From a virus, in IMG/VR virus record IMGVR_UViG_3300035703_000471, positions 1 to 20,204 of that record: DNA of 20,204 nt. One strand, 5' to 3'. The position numbers were made by a program, and so were the translations under genes. Shown one piece after another: positions 14,647 to 20,144 of this stretch. How positions within the stretch are numbered: the stretch's first letter is position 1; each line of letters opens with the position of its first letter. The notes under the pieces were generated by a model. That model did no database searches. It saw only the letters and a program-made list of their open reading frames with translations, and was not told where the DNA came from.

Positions 14647-16240
14647 CTTGTGTGACCTCTGATAACCTTCCTGTTGAGTGGCTGTAATAGACGTTACAGG
14701 CTGGACCTGTGATGCCTGAAAAACGGTTCTTGAGTACCCTAATCCTGGTGGTATTGCGTTCACGTTCATCATCATGCTGTGCATTCCTTTCCATACCGAT
14801 CACCATATCAGACAACTGTGCAATGCTACCAGATCCTCTAAGTTGACCTAGTGAAGTAGCTGCTCCTTCTTCATGGCCTTTACCATCTGGTCTCTTAAGA
14901 TGGCTGACAATCAACAGTGCTATGCCTGTCTCCTGAACAATCATCCTAAGCTTGGTCATGATCTCATCTAATGCTTTACGTTCATCGCCAACATCGCCAG
15001 AACTGACGACAATACTAATATGATCCAACACAACAAAGCTACATCCGAGTCCTTTAGCCATGAATCTGACTCTTGATAGTATGTTGTCAATTGATGTACT
15101 CCCAAAATGATCAAAAAGATAAACCCTATTAGTGCCAAGAGTGTGCTCGAAGGCATCTCTAAACTCCTCATCAGTGTACGCTGTGTCAGGTAGATGCAGT
15201 GGCTTGTTCGCATGGATAGACATGATACCTTTAGCAGTGCGAACAGTAGACTCCTCCAAGAACATCAAGCCAATGTTGTCCTCAGTCTTACATAGGATGT
15301 GGTAAACAATCTCCCTAAGCACCTGTGATTTACCCAGTCCAGATCCTGCTGTAAACGTCACCAGTTCACCTTTACGGATGCCATAAGTCAAAGCATTAAG
15401 ACCTTGCCAGGGATAGTCACAAGAGGCTTTAATGGCTGGTGTGTTGATCTCTTCCCAAAGCTTTGATCCTTCGATGATCCCATCAGGTACATAGACTTCA
15501 GCAGCAAACCAATCCTGGATATACTCCTTAATCATCTCATCTTTGAGATAGTCATTAGCATCCTTGTGTGGTTGCCTGTGCTTGACTATCTTAGCCTTAG
15601 CACCGAATAGATCCGCTACCTTCGTAGCAGCCTGCTTACCAACTTCATCAGCATCAAAGCTGATAACAATGGTTTCAAAAGAGTCAAGATATTCATAGTT
15701 GTCTTTGCAGTCCTTAATTGCTGATTGTGCGCCATTGCGTATGCTTACTACTGGATACCGCATACCATTCATTTGATAGACAGCAACAGCATCAAACTCA
15801 CCTTCAGTAATGGTAATGCTCTTACCACCTTTAGGGAATAAATGCTGTCCGAACAAAGTAGCCTTAGACCAATCACCTTTGATAGTGCAGTCAGTCTTCA
15901 TTGCATCATGTCTTACCTTGTATGCAGTGACCTTACCATCAGCATCACAGTAGGGAAAAGCTACACCACCCTCATCAGTGATCATCACACCAAAGGCTTT
16001 TAAGGCATCTCTGGAGAGGTTTCTTAGCGGTATAGACTGATACTTACCATCTAACATTGGAATCACCTTAGCAGACTTTGTATGCTTTTGTCTAAAGTTA
16101 TCAACATCTTCAGACATTTTCGTATTCGTACCACAAGCAAAACAGTGTGACCAAGTCTCTCCTTTATCATTAACAGATACAGACAGTGCATCACTAGATC
16201 CACAATCATCACAGCCAACATGCGTGGCTAAGTAGTTCAC
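14633..16240 (-). CDS. Primase-helicase (T7 gp4 type)
   Basis: This 535-residue bifunctional protein starts at GTG (16240), with AGGAG seven bases upstream and a GTGA overlap with the previous gene. The zinc-binding domain has C10, C13, C33 and C36. The Toprim primase core has TITEGEFDAVAVYQ (E146) and VISFDADEVGKQAA (D196, D198). The DnaB-like RecA motor has Walker A TAGSGLGKSQ (297-306), the FLEES motif (E330), Walker B VVLDHIS (D406), VSHLKRP (H447) and LRGSGSIAQLSDMVIGMERN (467-486). It unwinds the fork and lays primers for the family A polymerase encoded downstream. The C-terminal tail QDEDL is acidic, as in T7 gp4, where it binds the polymerase. Confidence 0.96.
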   Translation of the reverse strand: MNYLATHVGCDDCGSSDALSVSVNDKGETWSHCFACGTNTKMSEDVDNFRQKHTKSAKVIPMLDGKYQSIPLRNLSRDALKAFGVMITDEGGVAFPYCDADGKVTAYKVRHDAMKTDCTIKGDWSKATLFGQHLFPKGGKSITITEGEFDAVAVYQMNGMRYPVVSIRNGAQSAIKDCKDNYEYLDSFETIVISFDADEVGKQAATKVADLFGAKAKIVKHRQPHKDANDYLKDEMIKEYIQDWFAAEVYVPDGIIEGSKLWEEINTPAIKASCDYPWQGLNALTYGIRKGELVTFTAGSGLGKSQVLREIVYHILCKTEDNIGLMFLEESTVRTAKGIMSIHANKPLHLPDTAYTDEEFRDAFEHTLGTNRVYLFDHFGSTSIDNILSRVRFMAKGLGCSFVVLDHISIVVSSGDVGDERKALDEIMTKLRMIVQETGIALLIVSHLKRPDGKGHEEGAATSLGQLRGSGSIAQLSDMVIGMERNAQHDDERERNTTRIRVLKNRFSGITGPACNVYYSHSTGRLSEVTQDEDL

Positions 16241-16527
16241 TGATTAGCTCCTAAGTTAAAAGGGTTATGCCAACAGATACCAGTATTGTCCCTGGTGTTG
16301 TATCCACCTAATGAGTAAGATATCAAGTATTGATGATCATCCTTTCTAATATCCCTATCAACAGTGTAGTTATCCACTAACTTAGACATAGAGTCTCTGA
16401 TCTGCTTAGAGGTCTTGTCAGGGAATGCCTCTAGGAGGTCTTCTAAGGTAGCATGACGGCCATGATTCTCTAGGTAGGCTACGTAGGGGTTAACCTTACG
16501 CTTTCGTGGCTGTATAAGCTTTCTCAT
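16237..16527 (-). CDS. Winged-helix-like small DNA-binding protein (putative)
   Basis: This 96-residue protein has a basic N-terminus, MRKLIQPRKRKVNPYVAYLE. It is followed by a helix-turn-helix-like block, ATLEDLLEAFPDKTSKQIRD and SMSKLVDNYTVDRDIR. A strand-like YLISYSLGGY resembles a wing. It overlaps the upstream gene (ATGA) and primase-helicase by four bases. The iteron-like dyad lies about 230 bases upstream of its start. A role as origin-binding protein or repressor acting on those repeats is attractive but unproven. The C-terminus (CWHNPFNLGANQ) is not recognisable. Confidence 0.7.
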   Translation of the reverse strand: MRKLIQPRKRKVNPYVAYLENHGRHATLEDLLEAFPDKTSKQIRDSMSKLVDNYTVDRDIRKDDHQYLISYSLGGYNTRDNTGICWHNPFNLGANQ

Positions 16528-16715
16528 ACGTTGAACCCTTTAGCATTCAGAGCCTTAGTCAATTGCCTCATCATAAAGTAAAAACCATACTCTTGACATA
16601 AGCGAACAAAACGATTCAGTACATCATTGATGTTATGGTCTTCGTGCATATCTTCATACTCGCCTTTAGTGTAATCAAAGGCTTCTTCAGGTAAAAACTC
16701 ATCATCAGGGTACAT
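16524..16715 (-). CDS. Small acidic protein, first gene after the iteron region
   Basis: The start is taken as the ATG at 16715, with AAGGA nine bases upstream. A TTG at 16724 would sit directly against that site. The 63-residue product starts MYPDDEFLPEEAFDYTKGEY and is strongly acidic in its first half. The second half is an amphipathic helix with aromatic residues (VRLCQEYGFYFMMRQLTKAL). Its end overlaps the winged-helix-like gene by four bases (ATGA). It is the first gene downstream of the promoter at 16847-16875. Function unknown; acidic DNA-mimic proteins can look like this, but so do many others. Confidence 0.75.
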   Translation of the reverse strand: MYPDDEFLPEEAFDYTKGEYEDMHEDHNINDVLNRFVRLCQEYGFYFMMRQLTKALNAKGFNV

Positions 16716-16750
16716 TTCGAACAATCCTTATGTTAAGCCCTACTGTACAT

Positions 16751-16836
16751 AGGCTAAATAGTCTAAGTACTAAGTATATATTAAATATTATACATAGTAT
16801 ATACTTAGTACATAGCCTAAGTAGCCTACATAGCCT
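16751..16836. repeat. Iteron-like inverted array, candidate origin or operator
   Basis: The + strand (16751-16780) reads two 9-base units (AGGCTAAAT, AGTCTAAGT) and then ACTAAGTATATA. The - strand, read from 16836 to 16798, has three units (AGGCTATGT, AGGCTACTT, AGGCTATGT) followed by the identical ACTAAGTATATA. The two halves face each other across a 17-base A+T-rich spacer (16781-16797). The inner arms (16763-16780 and 16798-16815) match at 17 of 18 positions. The dyad lies in the 161-base gap between the ORF ending at 16877 and the gene starting at 16715, directly before the primase-helicase operon. As DNA it looks like an initiator or repressor binding site; as RNA it would form a long leader hairpin. 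Confidence 0.85.
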
Positions 16837-16846
16837 ATATAGATTT

Positions 16847-16875
16847 AGGGTATCAGAAAAAAACAAAGTTGTCAA
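16847..16875 (-). promoter_or_regulatory. Sigma70-like promoter for the replication operon
   Basis: On the - strand a perfect TTGACA (16875-16870) is followed by 17 bases and TACCCT (16852-16847). The TGA immediately before the -10 makes an extended -10. It begins just after the stop codon at 16877 and would start transcription near 16840, inside the iteron array. A protein bound to the repeats could therefore block or assist it. Confidence 0.6.
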
Positions 16876-16876
16876 G

Positions 16877-17074
16877 TCATTCATCATCAATGTTACGTTT
16901 GCTTACAATATCATCATCTCCTTCATTGATCAATCGTACATTACCTACAGCAGCGATCTCATCTCGGACATACTTAAAACAATCATTGCATAAGTCAATG
17001 TACTGGTGTGTTCGAACACTACGCCTAGAGGCTTCATAGTCACTTAAGGCTTCGTTACAACTGAGACACCTCAT
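16877..17074 (-). CDS. Small zinc-ribbon protein
   Basis: This 65-residue protein has two CxxC pairs: MRCLSCNEALSDYEASRR (C3, C6) and IDLCNDCFKYVRDEI (C29, C32). Together they make a compact treble-clef or zinc-ribbon site. The tail is acidic (NEGDDDIVSKRNIDDE). Similar one-domain zinc proteins starting MRCxxC are frequent in podophage early regions as far as I recall, without a defined function. It starts in an ATGA overlap with the gene upstream. DNA or host-protein binding is possible. Confidence 0.82.
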   Translation of the reverse strand: MRCLSCNEALSDYEASRRSVRTHQYIDLCNDCFKYVRDEIAAVGNVRLINEGDDDIVSKRNIDDE

Positions 17075-17247
17075 TTTAGATCATCCTTCATAGCGTTAAT
17101 CAGTGAAACAACCTTATGATACTGGATCATCTCTGCTTCTGCTTCTTTTGATGCAACATCGGAATAGTGACCTAATGCCAAGGCAATGTTAGCCTTTATT
17201 TGAAGCTCGATTAAGTACAGCAATTCATCTAACATCTCTTTAGTCAT
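17071..17247 (-). CDS. Small helical protein
   Basis: This 58-residue protein starts MTKEMLDELLYLIELQIKAN and continues in helices (ASKEAEAEMIQYHKVVSLIN), ending MKDDLK. GAGGG lies eight bases upstream of the ATG at 17247. The stop overlaps the zinc-ribbon gene start (ATGA). It probably folds as a two-helix hairpin, possibly a dimer. There is no recognisable family. It follows the hairpin and direct repeats at 17258-17298, so its expression may be set by that intergenic element. Confidence 0.75.
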   Translation of the reverse strand: MTKEMLDELLYLIELQIKANIALALGHYSDVASKEAEAEMIQYHKVVSLINAMKDDLK

Positions 17248-17257
17248 AGAATACCCT

Positions 17258-17291
17258 CTAGAATCGATTAAAACAGGCCTAGAAGCGATTA
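17258..17291. repeat. Direct repeat pair CTAGAAkCGATTA with 21-bp period
   Basis: CTAGAATCGATTA at 17258-17270 and CTAGAAGCGATTA at 17279-17291 match at 12 of 13 bases and begin exactly 21 bases apart, two helical turns. They lie in the 66-base gap between the genes at 17314-17523 and 17071-17247. A regulator binding both copies would sit on one face of the helix. Confidence 0.7.
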
Positions 17292-17298
17292 TCTAGGC
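17277..17298 (-). terminator. Intergenic hairpin, possible weak terminator or leader structure
   Basis: GCCTAGA and TCTAGGC form a perfect 7-bp stem around the 8-base loop 17284-17291. On the - strand the stem is followed by CTGTTTTAA, a short U-rich tract. It could reduce read-through between the early genes at 17314 and 17247, or protect the processed end of the downstream mRNA. It overlaps the second copy of the 21-bp-spaced repeat. Confidence 0.45.
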
Positions 17299-17313
17299 TA
17301 AGGTGGCACCTAC

Positions 17314-17523
17314 CTACATTGGAGCATCTTCAATGCCTTGTAGAGCCTCTAATCGCTTAGCATGTTTAGACTGCCTAAGCTTAGACAATACGCTGGGATT
17401 AACCCAAGTATAATTAGGGAAAGGCCAGTTAGGATTATCAGCAGCATAGCGTATACAGACTAAGCCTTCAGCGTCTGGACCTTGGACAATCTCACATGGT
17501 TGATCATTGAATGTAAGGCTCAT
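17314..17523 (-). CDS. Small uncharacterised protein
   Basis: This 69-residue protein has AGGA seven bases upstream and an ATGA overlap with the preceding gene. The N-terminal half is beta-rich and compact (MSLTFNDQPCEIVQGPDAEG, then VCIRYAADNPNWPFPNYTWV), like a small SH3-like barrel. The C-terminal half is a basic helix (LSKLRQSKHAKRLEALQGI). This could be a nucleic-acid-binding early protein, but I recognise no family. Confidence 0.75.
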   Translation of the reverse strand: MSLTFNDQPCEIVQGPDAEGLVCIRYAADNPNWPFPNYTWVNPSVLSKLRQSKHAKRLEALQGIEDAPM

Positions 17524-17747
17524 TTGGTAATCCTGTATTGTTTCCTGAATTCTATGGTATCAAGATCTGTAAAGGTTTCCCTATAGTGTTCTGCTAATTC
17601 AGTATCAGATAGATTATTGAAACCACCTTCAGAGAGAAAGCGAACAATCTCATCGTAGACCTCTGGGAACTTAACAGAGGCAACAGCATACTCCAACTCT
17701 TTAGCTGTACAGTCATACAGTACTTCAGACTTACGTAAAATGATCAT
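17520..17747 (-). CDS. Small uncharacterised protein
   Basis: This 75-residue protein has AAAGG seven bases before the ATG. Both ends overlap neighbours by four bases (ATGA). It starts MIILRKSEVLYDCTAKELEY, is mainly helical (FPEVYDEIVRFLSEGGF, then SDTELAEHYRETFTDL), and ends EFRKQYRITK. It has no motif I can name. It belongs to the early cluster of host-takeover-type small genes. Confidence 0.75.
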   Translation of the reverse strand: MIILRKSEVLYDCTAKELEYAVASVKFPEVYDEIVRFLSEGGFNNLSDTELAEHYRETFTDLDTIEFRKQYRITK

Positions 17748-17824
17748 GATTTAGCCTTTACATAGAGACAAAGGGCGATCATGTACGCTAACATAATCGC
17801 TGCAGCTTTCAGTGCATCCTTCAT
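17744..17824 (-). CDS. 26-residue single-span membrane peptide
   Basis: The ORF reads MKDALKAAAIMLAYMIALCL and then YVKAKS. It is one hydrophobic helix (residues 6-22) flanked by Lys on both sides. It fills the gap between two early genes exactly, with ATGA overlaps at both ends (17821-17824 and 17744-17747). AGGG is present upstream. Such exact double coupling is hard to explain unless the peptide is translated. It would insert in the inner membrane; a regulatory or superinfection-exclusion role is only a guess. Confidence 0.7.
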   Translation of the reverse strand: MKDALKAAAIMLAYMIALCLYVKAKS

Positions 17825-18198
17825 TCAACCCTACCAACAGCAGTGATGAAAGTAGCTTTACCTGTGGATTCTAGGCAGCAGGCATCAGAATATTGTACAG
17901 GTTGATCAAAATCAGCTGTAACAAAGGTACTGTACTTGTATGGGTTATACTTCAAGGGTGTACGATCATTAGACCCAGTTTCAATAGGCATTTGACTGAG
18001 TGTACCGACAACACCAGCGTGTACGTTTTTCTTACGCTCACGTAAAACTCGTTGTCTGCCAGCTTCAGATACTTTGTAGCGAACATTCTCCAACCATACA
18101 AAACGAGTATGTCGGATAACTAAACCTTTCTGCGGACCTTCCAAAGCCTTAACAGAAAAACACTTTTTATGTAGATTGAAGTATACGAAAACTTTCAT
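17821..18198 (-). CDS. Conserved phage early protein, function unknown
   Basis: This 125-residue protein is basic at the start (MKVFVYFNLHKKCFSVKALE). A central block, KVSEAGRQRVLRERKKNVHA and GVVGTL, is followed by a beta-rich C-terminus with NPYKYSTFVTADFDQPVQYS and CCLESTGKA. The MKV-x-VYFNLHKK..SVKALEGP start together with VSEAGRQRVLRE-KKNVHAG is, from memory, conserved across many unrelated phages without a known function. AGGAGAG precedes the ATG. It is the largest of the middle early cluster and a good candidate for host interaction. Confidence 0.82.
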   Translation of the reverse strand: MKVFVYFNLHKKCFSVKALEGPQKGLVIRHTRFVWLENVRYKVSEAGRQRVLRERKKNVHAGVVGTLSQMPIETGSNDRTPLKYNPYKYSTFVTADFDQPVQYSDACCLESTGKATFITAVGRVE

Positions 18199-18200
18199 GA

Positions 18201-18368
18201 TTACTCTCCTGATAGGTCAACAATGGGGTTGATAGCGTATTCTGTCAATTCTGAAGTCTCAGCATACTCTTCAGCTTTCGCCAGTGTATCAAAGCGATCC
18301 AGGTGGGTTAAACCAGAATACTCTGGATAGCGATAAGTTAACAGATAACCGACAATCTTAAATTCCAT
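18201..18368 (-). CDS. Small uncharacterised protein
   Basis: This 55-residue protein (ATG at 18368, GAGG five bases upstream) begins MEFKIVGYLLTYRYPEYSGL and continues HLDRFDTLAKAEEYAETSEL, ending DLSGE. The stop is two bases before the next gene's ATG. The pattern of a strand, an aromatic turn, F-D-T-L and a charged helix resembles the protein encoded at 18376-18585 (strand, RTFTNRYEMNEFIESI), so the two may be distant paralogues. Function unknown. Confidence 0.75.
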   Translation of the reverse strand: MEFKIVGYLLTYRYPEYSGLTHLDRFDTLAKAEEYAETSELTEYAINPIVDLSGE

Positions 18369-18375
18369 GATAGCC

Positions 18376-18585
18376 TCACTTTATAACGGCAGCATCTTCC
18401 GGTGGTTTAATGTTATCTGGATCTTGAACTACAAATCGATTAGAAATCCTGATAGCAGTTGCACAGCTGCGGATTGATTCAATAAACTCGTTCATTTCGT
18501 AACGATTAGTAAATGTTCTATACCACCAAACACCTCCTGGGCGCTCATAATTTGTCGGAAGGAAAGCAAAAAATACTTGTTTCAT
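18376..18585 (-). CDS. Small uncharacterised protein
   Basis: This 69-residue protein starts MKQVFFAFLPTNYERPGGVW, then WYRTFTNRYEMNEFIESIRS and NRFVVQDPDNIKPPEDAAV. It appears alpha/beta with several aromatics. AGGGG lies about six bases upstream of its ATG. It is separated by seven bases from the next gene (18201-18368), which has a similar strand-helix order. No enzymatic signature. Confidence 0.75.
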   Translation of the reverse strand: MKQVFFAFLPTNYERPGGVWWYRTFTNRYEMNEFIESIRSCATAIRISNRFVVQDPDNIKPPEDAAVIK

Positions 18586-18594
18586 GTTAAACCC

Positions 18595-18681
18595 CTATAG
18601 TGATAAGTAAATCATTGCAGCATACAGTGCACCGAACAATGCACCACCTAAGACTAAGATTACATCATTAGACTTTGACAT
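18595..18681 (-). CDS. 28-residue membrane peptide
   Basis: The ORF reads MSKSNDVILVLGGALFGALY and then AAMIYLSL. After a short polar start it is a continuous hydrophobic helix rich in Gly and Ala. AAGGG lies upstream and the start is two bases past the stop of the GP88-like gene. It fits exactly into the gap before the 18585 gene. It is the second single-span mini-protein in the early cluster. Function unknown. Confidence 0.65.
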   Translation of the reverse strand: MSKSNDVILVLGGALFGALYAAMIYLSL

Positions 18682-18683
18682 GA

Positions 18684-19331
18684 TTAACCCTTTGCAAGTT
18701 TAAGTCTAATGACTTTTGACATCTTTTGACCGTGGGCAGCATAGCCAATAATTGGTATTGATTTGTCCCAGCACTTCCGACACCCTTTACACTTTCCGCC
18801 TTGCTGATACGCTGGGCAGACACTAATGCTATCATCATTGTAGGATTCAGCAATAGTGCTAGACCAAGGTGCATCGAGTACTTCGCCGATAACAGAATCA
18901 GACGAACGACGAACAACCACATTCGGAAGTGCATCCATTTGTTCCAAGATTGCTTGATACTTAGGAAACTTATACATCCTAGTCGGCAACCAGTGTTTAC
19001 ACCATGGTGTGCGTTTCATGACCTCAAGCATTTTCTTTGCAAGCTTGATTGTGTACATGTCCCCAGAGTCGAACCACCGAAAGTAACGATCGGAGTCTAA
19101 GGCTTGCACCATGTCATCAACCCAATCATCACGCTGCCAGTCTTGTTTATTATGCTCACGTGGAGCTTTAACATTAGGATACAGATAATTGCCAGTAGTA
19201 GCATAGCAGCCAGCGCAGGCATCAACTAATTCGCCAGTGTAAACGTTGATACTACCCGAACAAGTATCCAAAGCTTGTAAACTCCAAGATCTAATCCCGT
19301 CAAGCTTGCTAGTGATTGATAATTTGAGCAT
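18684..19331 (-). CDS. Cysteine-rich GP88-like phage protein, putative Fe-S protein
   Basis: This 215-residue protein has two Cys clusters. One is near the start: VDACAGCYATTGNY (C39, C42), with C24 upstream. The other is near the end: CPAYQQGGKCKGCRKCWD (C172, C181, C184, C187). Between them are RYFRWFDSGDMYTIKLAKK, WLPTRMYKFP and NVVVRRSSDSVIG. This layout matches what I remember of the Gene product 88 family and recalls the radical-SAM-derived Gp37/Gp68 phage proteins, but the classic CxxxCxxC is absent. An Fe-S or zinc site is likely. GAGG precedes the ATG by five bases. Its 5' leader contains the hammerhead ribozyme, so the mRNA should begin at 19379 after cleavage. Confidence 0.8.
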   Translation of the reverse strand: MLKLSITSKLDGIRSWSLQALDTCSGSINVYTGELVDACAGCYATTGNYLYPNVKAPREHNKQDWQRDDWVDDMVQALDSDRYFRWFDSGDMYTIKLAKKMLEVMKRTPWCKHWLPTRMYKFPKYQAILEQMDALPNVVVRRSSDSVIGEVLDAPWSSTIAESYNDDSISVCPAYQQGGKCKGCRKCWDKSIPIIGYAAHGQKMSKVIRLKLAKG

Positions 19332-19351
19332 GATATCCTCAAAGGTTAGTT

Positions 19352-19406
19352 GGACTCATCAGTATAGTATTAAACTATAGACCCTACACTTGGCAGGGTT
19401 TCGTCC
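19352..19406 (-). ncRNA. Type II hammerhead ribozyme
   Basis: Read on the - strand: GGAC (19406-19403, stem II 3' strand), core GAA (19402-19400), stem III ACCCTGC-CAAGT-GTAGGGT (19399-19381, including the A15.1-U16.1 pair), C17 (19380), stem I TATAGT-TTAAT-ACTATA (19379-19363), core CTGATGA (19362-19356), and GTCC (19355-19352), which closes stem II with GGAC. Every conserved core base of the hammerhead is present. Stem I is 6 bp. Stem III is 5 Watson-Crick pairs plus G-U and C-G. Stem II is 4 bp and open, which defines type II. Cleavage is expected between 19380 and 19379. It sits between the stop at 19411 and the GP88-like start at 19331. Confidence 0.92.
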
Positions 19407-19410
19407 TGGG

Positions 19411-19659
19411 TTAGATATATTGCTTACTTGTAATTTTCTCATGTCGGACAAAATCAATGTTAGTATTCCATACTGTGTAATCGCCTAGTTTTGGTCGACG
19501 GATCGTTGATCGGAAGACGCCTTTACTGATTAGGATGCCGTTGATTCTGCCATGCTTTGTGTACGCTGTTATAAATCTTGTATGCGATGTCTTCTTAACG
19601 ATTGTCATAAGTTTCAATGCTTTGTAAGTTTGCTTGATTTCCTGGATCAGGTTTTTCAT
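19411..19659 (-). CDS. First early gene, small basic protein
   Basis: This 82-residue protein has AAAGGAG eight bases before the ATG, the best ribosome binding site of the early block. It is very basic: MKNLIQEIKQTYKALKLMTI, then KKTSHTRFITAYTKHGRING and FRSTIRRPKLGDYTVWNTNI. It is probably beta-rich, which suggests nucleic-acid binding. It is the first gene after the promoter at 19711-19739. Its TAA is only four bases from the 5' strand of the hammerhead, so ribosomes finishing this gene would cover part of the ribozyme. No family recognised. Confidence 0.78.
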   Translation of the reverse strand: MKNLIQEIKQTYKALKLMTIVKKTSHTRFITAYTKHGRINGILISKGVFRSTIRRPKLGDYTVWNTNIDFVRHEKITSKQYI

Positions 19660-19710
19660 TTCGTTTGCTCCTTTGGTTTTGACTTAGCGATGTGCTTTGT
19701 CGATGTATCC

Positions 19711-19739
19711 ATTATGCCTAGGTTTGCTATGCTTTGCAA
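19711..19739 (-). promoter_or_regulatory. Sigma70-like promoter for the leftward early operon
   Basis: TTGCAA (19739-19734), a 17-base spacer and CATAAT (19716-19711) on the - strand. Transcription would start near 19704, about 45 bases before the ATG of the first early gene. Confidence 0.65.
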
Positions 19740-19792
19740 GTCGTCATAGTGGCTCTAGAGGGTCCACCATAGATATCCCCCATTGTCAAGTG

Positions 19793-19834
19793 CCATTGGT
19801 CAGTCTATATCGTCCACTCGTCAGTCTATGATGA
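19793..19834. repeat. Tandem 21-bp repeat with GTCAGTCTAT core
   Basis: Two adjacent 21-base units start CCATTGGTCAGTCTAT (19793) and CCACTCGTCAGTCTAT (19814). GTCAGTCTAT is identical in both. Degenerate CCATT starts at 19780 and 19835 may be decayed neighbours. The array lies upstream of the promoter at 19711-19739. Confidence 0.75.
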
Positions 19835-19866
19835 CCATTCATCGGAGATATCGCTATAGTTTCTGA

Positions 19867-19902
19867 GCTGATGAACGGTAGATCTACGCAGATAAACGGT
19901 AG
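19867..19902. repeat. Direct repeat pair GCwGATrAACGGTAG with 21-bp period
   Basis: GCTGATGAACGGTAG (19867-19881) and GCAGATAAACGGTAG (19888-19902) match at 13 of 15 bases and start 21 bases apart. The palindrome GTAGATCTAC lies across the junction (19878-19887). The second copy runs into a G-rich tract (GGGGGAGGGGG). Confidence 0.75.
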
Positions 19903-20033
19903 GGGGAGGGGGTAACAATGTTGTTCTAGCGTAGTAGCACCACAACAGCCTCAAAAAAGAGCAAAATAGACAATGCTAATGATAATCCATTACTATTAAG
20001 AAATCTCTTTAGAATCAATAGGTTATCTATATT

Positions 20034-20085
20034 GCCTCTGCGGAGCCTCTGACACCATGTTAATGGAGTCCCGCTGAAGCCTCTA
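20034..20085. repeat. GCCTCT repeats around a stem-loop
   Basis: GCCTCTG occurs at 20034 and 20045 (11 bases apart), and GCCTCTA at 20079. Between them GACACCAT (20051-20058) pairs with ATGGAGTC (20063-20070), with one mismatch, around the loop GTTA. Outside this, GCGG (20040-20043) can pair with CCGC (20071-20074). It could act as an RNA leader structure for transcripts from 20112-20139, or as a protein-binding site. Confidence 0.5.
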
Positions 20086-20111
20086 AAGACTGTGCAATCT
20101 GTGCTGGATAT

Positions 20112-20139
20112 GTTGTAATAACCCTACAGTAGTAGTCAA
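20112..20139 (-). promoter_or_regulatory. Possible distal leftward promoter
   Basis: TTGACT (20139-20134), a 16-base spacer and TACAAC (20117-20112) on the - strand. It would produce a leader of about 450 bases across the repeats. It is weaker than the other candidates in its -10. Confidence 0.4.
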
Positions 20140-20144
20140 GGGTC

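Noticed and set aside
14647-14784. Longer version of the small gene ending at 14476
   Set aside because: It would overlap the conserved end of the primase-helicase by about 150 bases. The ATG at 14646 gives a normal junction.
16730-16993. 87-codon + strand frame across the iteron region
   Set aside because: It runs against the operon, reads through the repeats and the zinc-ribbon gene, and has no ribosome binding site.
19867-19902. A second hammerhead on the + strand, because CTGATGA occurs at 19868-19874
   Set aside because: There is no GAAA at the right place, no stem III and no NUH cleavage triplet. The heptamer is part of the 21-bp-spaced direct repeat.
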